This document shows positions 13,983 through 18,468 of a DNA stretch of 18,468 nt, piece by piece. This stretch comes from Calditrichota bacterium (GTDB lineage: Bacteria; Zhuqueibacterota; Zhuqueibacteria; Zhuqueibacterales; Geothermadaptataceae): contig QQUM01000033.1 of NCBI GenBank assembly GCA_008501545.1, positions 1 to 18,468 on the forward strand. The letters are read 5' to 3'. A program made the position numbers and the translations under genes. The notes beneath the pieces were generated by a model that worked only from the letters and a program-made list of their open reading frames with translations, made no database searches and had not been told where the DNA came from. The first letter of the stretch is position 1; each line of letters starts with the position of its first letter.

Positions 13983-15321
13983 GATGAATTGGGTAAAACA
14001 GCTGCATAATCGTAGCTGGGAAATGGAATTGCTCATAGTTGGTTTTGCACTCTTGGTGCTTTTACGAGTGCCGAACTCACTTATACAATTCTTTTCACCC
14101 ATAGAAGCAACGGTGAGTAATCCGTTTGTCAGAGCACTCATCCCACTTGGATTTACCTTGATTATTGCGACATATATTATGTCTTTTAATCTTGGAATTC
14201 ATATTGTTTTGCGTGGTTACTGGATTGGTATTGTTGGACTCAACTCGGTGTTTCCCGATGGTGTGAATTTTGAAAAATTAAATTTTCATCCGCGCTTTGA
14301 AATGTATTTGAATAGAAAATTACGAAATTTGGAGACAACAGCTATACGTGTTGACAGAATTTGCAGTGCGATATTTGCATTTACTTTTCTTCTCATATTT
14401 ATTTTTATATCCATCACCCTTTACTTTTTATCAATGGCACTCATCATCTCCCCGATAGTTTTACTGCCTGAATCATTACGGAGCGCCATTGAATTACAAT
14501 ATTCACTGTTTTGTTTTTTTAGCTATTTGTTTTTTGGTGGTTTGCTGGCTATCGATTTCCTCTCGTTGGGAATGTTAAAAAAAATAAAATGGAATTGGTT
14601 TGCGCGTCCTTACTATTACATTTCTACATATTTTCGCTATGTTACCGGGTTTGCTTTTTATCAATCAATTTATTACACCCTCATCAGCAATGTGCCGCGA
14701 AAACTGATTGCATCAATTCTTACACTCTATGTTTTTATTACACTTGGCTATTTCATAACCCGCTATGACGAAACCGTTTATTTCCCATTGGGAACCCAGG
14801 CAGCCGAGTTTAAAGTATCACAAAAACACTACATGGATACTGTCGATCCGGAACGCTATATCAAAAGTCCGGTCATCTCGACAAAAATAGTGACAAATGA
14901 CTATTTTGAACTTTTTATTCCTTACAGCATTGCGGAAAATGATAGCTTGAAGAAATATTGTGGCGGACTGATCCCGCTAAAAAGCATCGGCTTTTCCTTT
15001 AAGGGCAGAATCGTGCTGAATGCAGATTCAAGTGCGGTCAATAACATAAAAAAAGCAGAACTTGCTGAAAACCTCAACGCAATTCTAGCGTGCGTCAGCG
15101 ATTTATATGAGCTTCGAATTAATGATAACGTGTTGCTGGATGTTGCGTTTTTATTTTACAATCATCCTCATCGGGATGAACCCGGCTTTCTCACCGTCAT
15201 ACAAACCAACACCCTTGAAACCGGTCTGCATCGGCTGGTGATTCGAAAAAAATATGATTACGACTCCGAAAAAGATGAACGTGATGATACAGTTCATATT
15301 CCATTTTGGATCATAAAGTAA
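13957..15321 (+). CDS. Multi-pass membrane protein of unknown function
   Basis: I cannot assign a family. The product has up to 454 residues. The N-terminal part has about six hydrophobic helices: roughly 24-45, 53-75, 77-91, 134-171 (probably two) and 178-206, with a further one at 250-266. 'NRSWEMELLIVGFALLVLL' opens the first. The C-terminal 180 residues (after about 270) are soluble, mixed alpha/beta, with 'FPLGTQAAEFKVSQKHY' and a charged end 'YDYDSEKDERDDTVHIPFWI'. Several aromatic residues flank the helices. Start choice is open: ATG 13957 overlaps the MFS gene by 26 bases and ATG 13984 begins 1 base after its stop; neither has a good ribosome site. Position suggests co-transcription with the FAD protein and the transporter. 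The base composition is more AT-rich than the neighbours. Confidence 0.75.
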   Translation: MSSLKERYEMNWVKQLHNRSWEMELLIVGFALLVLLRVPNSLIQFFSPIEATVSNPFVRALIPLGFTLIIATYIMSFNLGIHIVLRGYWIGIVGLNSVFPDGVNFEKLNFHPRFEMYLNRKLRNLETTAIRVDRICSAIFAFTFLLIFIFISITLYFLSMALIISPIVLLPESLRSAIELQYSLFCFFSYLFFGGLLAIDFLSLGMLKKIKWNWFARPYYYISTYFRYVTGFAFYQSIYYTLISNVPRKLIASILTLYVFITLGYFITRYDETVYFPLGTQAAEFKVSQKHYMDTVDPERYIKSPVISTKIVTNDYFELFIPYSIAENDSLKKYCGGLIPLKSIGFSFKGRIVLNADSSAVNNIKKAELAENLNAILACVSDLYELRINDNVLLDVAFLFYNHPHRDEPGFLTVIQTNTLETGLHRLVIRKKYDYDSEKDERDDTVHIPFWIIK

Positions 15322-15340
15322 TCTTCGTTTGAAATGCTGT

Positions 15341-15344
15341 AGGA
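15341..15344 (+). promoter_or_regulatory. Ribosome binding site of the YcaQ-like gene
   Basis: AGGA at 15341-15344 is 6 bases before ATG 15351. An out-of-frame ATG at 15346 is too close to be used. Confidence 0.5.
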
Positions 15345-15350
15345 CATGCA

Positions 15351-16598
15351 ATGCAAAAGACAAAATTGTCGAGTCAGACGACCCGTCGAATTATCCTGAA
15401 TTCACAACTTCTTAACGGACATAATATCCTGCCGGCGGGAAAAGACGGCAGCATGACGGTGATCGAAAAATTGGGTTACGTGCAAATCGACACGATTGCC
15501 GTGATCAATCGGGCGCACCATCATAGTTTATGGGTTCGCCAACCGGAGTATAATGAAGCCATGCTGCACGATTTGCAATCAACCGATCGGAAAATTTTCG
15601 AATATTGGGGGCATGCAATGGCGTATCTACCCATGAATGATTTCCGGTTTTACATGCCGAAGATGAAAAATTTCGAAAATCCCTCAGGCAAATGGACAAA
15701 AGATCGACTGGAAAAGTGTGAACCGCTCTTTCCTGTCATCCTTGAGCGTATTCGTAAGGAGGGACCGCTGAGTGCAAAAGATTTTGAATCACCCGATGAT
15801 AAAAAAGGCGGAACGTGGTGGGATTGGAAACCGGCAAAAATGGCCCTGGAACTGTTGTTTTGGCGAGGCGAACTGATGGTCAGCGAACGGCGAAAATTCC
15901 AAAAATACTATGATTTACGCGAACGTGTTCTGCCATCTGAAGTGGATACGCGTATGCCGGATAAAAGTGAACTCAGCCATTTTCTTGTGCGCCGGGCTCT
16001 GGATGCACTCGGTGTTGTGAGTGAAAGGGAGCTGCAGAAATTTTTGCAGCCTGGTGCAAGCCGTGATGGTGACATGCAGGTTGCCGGGAAAAGACGTTTG
16101 AAACAAGCACTATTGGAATTAATCGAAACGGGTGATGTGGTTGCCCTGGAAATCGAAGCTGACTCGACAACAGATTATTTTGTATTCAAAAGTGCCCTCG
16201 AGCAATCAGACAACGCTGCAACAAATGAAACCAGCGTGCATATTCTATCACCATTTGATAATTTGATTATCCAGCGTGAGCGAATGAAAAGCCTTTTTGG
16301 TTTTGAATACACCCTTGAGTGCTACGTGCCGGCGGCAAAACGAAAGTATGGCTACTTTGTCTTGCCTGTCCTGTGGGGTGAAAAATTCGTGGCCCGCTTC
16401 GACGCAAAAGCTGAGCGGAAAAGCAAGATGCTGCGTGTTCATAAGCTGATTTTTGAGCCTGAATTCACCGCATATGATGAATTTGTTCCGGTGTTTGTTG
16501 AAAAGATCAATGCCTTTGCAAAATTCAACAGGTGTGAGGAGGTTGTTATCGATACGGTTGTGCCGAAAAGGAATTTAGCAGGATTGTTCAAAAATTGA
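15351..16598 (+). CDS. ycaQ: YcaQ/AlkX-type DNA glycosylase (HTH_42 family)
   Basis: A 415-residue winged-helix protein of the HTH_42 (formerly DUF1006) family. Characterised relatives are the E. coli interstrand-crosslink glycosylase YcaQ/AlkX and the Streptomyces enzyme AlkZ, which remove alkylated or cross-linked bases. The catalytic Q-x-D motif is visible as Q45-I46-D47 in 'LGYVQIDTIAVINRAHHHSLW' (41-61); AlkX-type proteins have Gln-hydrophobic-Asp where AlkZ has Gln-x-Gln. The 'HHH.LW.R.P.Y' stretch that follows is also conserved in memory of that group. The remainder is tandem winged helices ('FWRGELMVSER', 'SELSHFLVRRALDALGVVSERELQKFL') and a C-terminal barrel ending near 'LILSPFDNLI'-like 'ILSPFDNLIIQRERM'. 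Cytoplasmic, acting on DNA. It is 29 bases after the membrane-protein gene, may be read through from it, and has its own AGGA site. The gene symbol is by family, not proven orthology. Confidence 0.85.
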   Translation: MQKTKLSSQTTRRIILNSQLLNGHNILPAGKDGSMTVIEKLGYVQIDTIAVINRAHHHSLWVRQPEYNEAMLHDLQSTDRKIFEYWGHAMAYLPMNDFRFYMPKMKNFENPSGKWTKDRLEKCEPLFPVILERIRKEGPLSAKDFESPDDKKGGTWWDWKPAKMALELLFWRGELMVSERRKFQKYYDLRERVLPSEVDTRMPDKSELSHFLVRRALDALGVVSERELQKFLQPGASRDGDMQVAGKRRLKQALLELIETGDVVALEIEADSTTDYFVFKSALEQSDNAATNETSVHILSPFDNLIIQRERMKSLFGFEYTLECYVPAAKRKYGYFVLPVLWGEKFVARFDAKAERKSKMLRVHKLIFEPEFTAYDEFVPVFVEKINAFAKFNRCEEVVIDTVVPKRNLAGLFKN

Positions 16599-16602
16599 TT
16601 TA

Positions 16603-16617
16603 GCCTGAGGTTCAGGC
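16603..16617. terminator. Short hairpin between convergent genes
   Basis: GCCTGA-GGT-TCAGGC (16603-16617) forms a 6-bp stem with a 3-base loop in the 13-base gap and overlaps the TGA of the minus-strand gene. On the minus strand it is followed by TAAATCAATTTTT, which is weak for a Rho-independent terminator. Confidence 0.35.
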
Positions 16618-17463
16618 CAGTATTAACGTATTCTCAGGATTGATTCCCTCCAACCGAAGTAAATCATCCAGTCCGTCAATCAGAATATCGATTTCATCAA
16701 GTAAGTGTGTGTCACATTTTGCTGCCATTTGCAAAACACGTTCAACTTGAATCGCCATATTTACAGGGATCTTCGCGCAGTGTTTTGTAATGAAGGGGAT
16801 TATTTTTTTCTCACCTGGATTAAGAACGCAGTTAATCGCGTAGATCACTTCGAAATAGCTGGCAAGGAGACCTGCAACCCGGTGGTTGATGCTTACTAAA
16901 TCGTTGCGTTTGATTGCTTTGTGAATTTGTACAGAATAGGCGGGGATGACCTGCCTTAATACAGGGTGATTTTTGGCAATAATGGCGTTGCGCAGTTTAT
17001 CCGGAAAAGGACGCTTGCATTTCGTCTGCAATGCTGCGAACCAACCAGTGCGATCAAAAAGGATTTGTGCATGCAGGATGGTGTGCCAGAAGCATGTTGA
17101 ATAGCCAACGGATGCTTCGTTTCTTACGACAACACGATCAATTTGTTCTTCAATCCACGTGCGTTGCCATAACATCATGTCCACTTCAATGCCGGTTTCA
17201 GCATCAAACCATTCGTCCCCCAGATCCCAGAAAGAAAGGTTGAGGTTAGCACGGCTCGCACCGCGTTTGTTTACGATTTTTTTACGTTCCTGCAAGGGAA
17301 TGTGTTTATCGATAAAGACGTAAAGATCGATGTCAGAATCTGCATCGATTGCACCGGTGCTGTGTGAACCACCGAGGGCAACGGCCTGAATCTGGTCCAA
17401 CTCTGAAAAATAACCGGCTAAAGTCCTGGCCAGATCACGATGTGGTGTTTGCGTTTTTTTCAT
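16612..17463 (-). CDS. Pol-beta-fold nucleotidyltransferase (DUF4037-like)
   Basis: A 283-residue cytoplasmic protein. The N-terminal part is a nucleotidyltransferase domain: 'LGGSHSTGAIDADSDIDLYVF' spans 30-50, with G31-G32-S33 and the metal-binding acids D44 and D46, and the third acid is probably D95 in 'GIEVDMML'. All catalytic elements appear intact. The C-terminal half (about 140-283) is helical, as in aminoglycoside adenylyltransferases and related DUF4037-type proteins. It does not contain the motifs that would identify a known antibiotic-modifying enzyme, so a resistance role should not be assumed. It could also transfer nucleotides to a small molecule, RNA or protein. It faces the YcaQ-like gene end to end. 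No ribosome site is visible before ATG 17463. Confidence 0.8.
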   Translation of the reverse strand: MKKTQTPHRDLARTLAGYFSELDQIQAVALGGSHSTGAIDADSDIDLYVFIDKHIPLQERKKIVNKRGASRANLNLSFWDLGDEWFDAETGIEVDMMLWQRTWIEEQIDRVVVRNEASVGYSTCFWHTILHAQILFDRTGWFAALQTKCKRPFPDKLRNAIIAKNHPVLRQVIPAYSVQIHKAIKRNDLVSINHRVAGLLASYFEVIYAINCVLNPGEKKIIPFITKHCAKIPVNMAIQVERVLQMAAKCDTHLLDEIDILIDGLDDLLRLEGINPENTLILA

Positions 17464-17537
17464 TGGTTTATCTGCTGTTGTTGGGTTGCAATTTTTAAAT
17501 TAAATTTAAACATATTGTTACAAATTTACGAGATGGC

Positions 17538-17567
17538 TTGGGACTTCAGTATTAATTTGTGTAGTAT
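17538..17567 (+). promoter_or_regulatory. Candidate promoter for the 79-residue gene
   Basis: TTGGGA (17538-17543) and TAGTAT (17562-17567) are separated by 18 bases and end 37 bases before ATG 17605. Both hexamers match the sigma-70 consensus in 4 of 6 positions, so this is a weak candidate. Confidence 0.25.
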
Positions 17568-17604
17568 AGTTGGATGAATTACAAAACCAAGCTAAGGACT
17601 TTAT

Positions 17605-17844
17605 ATGAAACAATTGGATTTGATCAGGCTGATCTGCTCCCCTGTCCGCTTCCGCACAGGCTCTCATGAAAATGCACTCACTGCTTCAGAGATTGCTGAT
17701 CTGCTGGCACAGAAAAATGTACTCATCAACCCGGAGCAGATTGAACGCATGATGAATTATGTGGTTTTATACAATGACAATTATTTCAAAGAAAACGGCA
17801 AGTACTTTTACATGTCCGCTGATGCTGCGATGATATCCCGTTAG
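17605..17844 (+). CDS. Small protein, possible winged-helix fold
   Basis: A 79-residue cytoplasmic protein that I do not recognise. AAGGA at 17594-17598 lies 6 bases before the ATG, a good start signal, and the frame is flanked by genes on the other strand. The middle ('LTASEIADLLAQKNVLINPEQIERMMNY', about 25-52) reads as helix-turn-helix and is followed by beta-like 'YFKENGKYFYMS', so a small winged-helix DNA-binding or regulatory domain is plausible. It has one cysteine and no metal-site motif. Its stop is 5 bases from the stop of mnmA on the other strand, with no terminator between them. No function can be given. Confidence 0.6.
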   Translation: MKQLDLIRLICSPVRFRTGSHENALTASEIADLLAQKNVLINPEQIERMMNYVVLYNDNYFKENGKYFYMSADAAMISR

Positions 17845-17849
17845 ACGTT

Positions 17850-18468
17850 TTATTCGATTAGTCCTCCACCCAGGCAGTCGCTCCCATCGTAAAAGATAGC
17901 ATATTGCCCCGGCGCAATGCCCTGATCTTCATTTGCCAATTCTACAGCCACCCGTCCATCGTCCAGATATGAAATGCTGCATGAATCGAGATGCGGCCCG
18001 TGGCGCAACTTTGTCTCAAGCTCTGTTTTGGATGGGGCATATGGAATCCAGTTGATATTCCGGACAATAAAATCCTTTCGCGCGCTGACTTCATATTCAC
18101 TTTTGTGGACAACATAGATTGAATTTGTGGACACTTCTTTTTTTACAACGAACCAGGGTCCACCAGATAAGCCCAGACCCTGACGCTGTCCAATGGTGTG
18201 AAACCAGAATCCATTGTGCTGACCAAGGATTTTATTCGAATTAAAATCGATGATGTCGCCCTTTTTCTCACCGAGATGAAATTTTACAAATTCCGGATAT
18301 TTTATTTTTCCTAAAAAACAGATGCCCTGGCTGTCTTTCCGATGCTTGTTGGGTAAATTGTATTTTTCCGCTAATTCACGCACCTGTGATTTTATAAAAC
18401 GGCCAATTGGAAACCATGCACGTGCGAGCTGTGCCTGGCTTAGATAGGAGAGAAAATAGGTTTGGTCT
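17850..18468 (-). CDS. mnmA: tRNA 2-thiouridylase MnmA, C-terminal part
   Basis: The last 206 or so residues of MnmA, which puts sulfur on U34 of the tRNAs for Lys, Glu and Gln. The frame stays open to the window edge: upstream of a GTG at 18383 the codons continue with 'DQTYFLSYLSQAQLARAWFP', a strongly conserved MnmA stretch, so that GTG is internal. The catalytic cysteine equivalent to E. coli Cys199 is in 'DSQGICFLG', followed by 'GQHNGFWFHTIGQRQGLGLSGG' around the tRNA-binding region, and the barrel domain ends 'GIAPGQYAIFYDG..CLGGGLIE'. The N-terminal ATP-binding PP-loop domain and the first catalytic cysteine lie outside the window. Sequence and length of the visible part look normal. 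It is convergent with the 79-residue gene. Confidence 0.95.
   Translation of the reverse strand, partial: DQTYFLSYLSQAQLARAWFPIGRFIKSQVRELAEKYNLPNKHRKDSQGICFLGKIKYPEFVKFHLGEKKGDIIDFNSNKILGQHNGFWFHTIGQRQGLGLSGGPWFVVKKEVSTNSIYVVHKSEYEVSARKDFIVRNINWIPYAPSKTELETKLRHGPHLDSCSISYLDDGRVAVELANEDQGIAPGQYAIFYDGSDCLGGGLIE

Noticed and set aside
16612..17463. Nucleotidyltransferase as an antibiotic-resistance or toxin-antitoxin (MNT/HEPN) gene
   Set aside because: There is no HEPN partner beside it and no motif specific to a known resistance enzyme.
17850..18383. mnmA starting at the GTG at 18383
   Set aside because: Conserved MnmA codons continue without a stop to the window edge, so the GTG is internal.

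Overview
The window is about 18.5 kb of ordinary, gene-dense bacterial chromosome of moderate GC. The best clue to the organism is the 675-residue secreted beta-helix protein at 8905-10932. It ends in a 'YPNP...NILGQ...G.H...W...GVYF' domain typical of type IX secretion (T9SS) sorting tails. Those tails occur in Bacteroidota and its relatives (Ignavibacteria, Calditrichota, KSB1, Marinimicrobia and others). Several genes here have clear Shine-Dalgarno sites (GAGGAG, AGAGGA, GGAG), which classical Bacteroidota mostly lack, so I lean towards a Calditrichota/KSB1-like lineage. That is inference. I found no rRNA, tRNA, CRISPR array, insertion sequence or prophage.

Layout. Plus-strand block 1-6889: the tail of an ABC-F ATPase; a small cupredoxin-like lipoprotein that has lost its copper ligands; a six-helix voltage-gated-type K+ channel with a C-terminal zinc ribbon; a class I methyltransferase; an anchored protein of unknown function; a NUDT22-like Nudix hydrolase; a PBP4/DacB-type lipoprotein; an FHA protein; and a LysM-like/FecR membrane protein. 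A strong bidirectional terminator (6911-6947) closes this block. Minus-strand block 6971-10932: a stress-type coiled-coil protein, a small two-helix membrane protein, a cytoplasmic cyclophilin and the T9SS beta-helix protein. Plus-strand block 11229-16598: a COG2509-type FAD protein, an MFS transporter, an unknown multi-pass membrane protein and a YcaQ/AlkX-type DNA glycosylase. The right end holds a minus-strand nucleotidyltransferase, a 79-residue plus-strand protein and the C-terminal half of mnmA on the minus strand.

How the genes work together. Two tight gene strings suggest joint function. In Nudix-PBP4-FHA-FecR/LysM (3288-6889) the genes overlap or nearly touch, and two or three of the four products act at the cell envelope; the Nudix family known from NUDT22 acts on UDP-sugars, which are wall and polysaccharide precursors. 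In FAD protein-MFS-membrane protein (11229-15321) the gaps are 3 bases or negative. The rest looks like unrelated housekeeping and accessory genes.

I did not find a convincing new multi-gene defence or mobile system. The most rewarding items are the bacterial NUDT22 homologue with a probable non-ATG start, the two-lobed beta-helix protein with a repeated cap module, the ligand-less cupredoxin, the zinc-ribbon K+ channel, and the PBP4-FHA-FecR operon.
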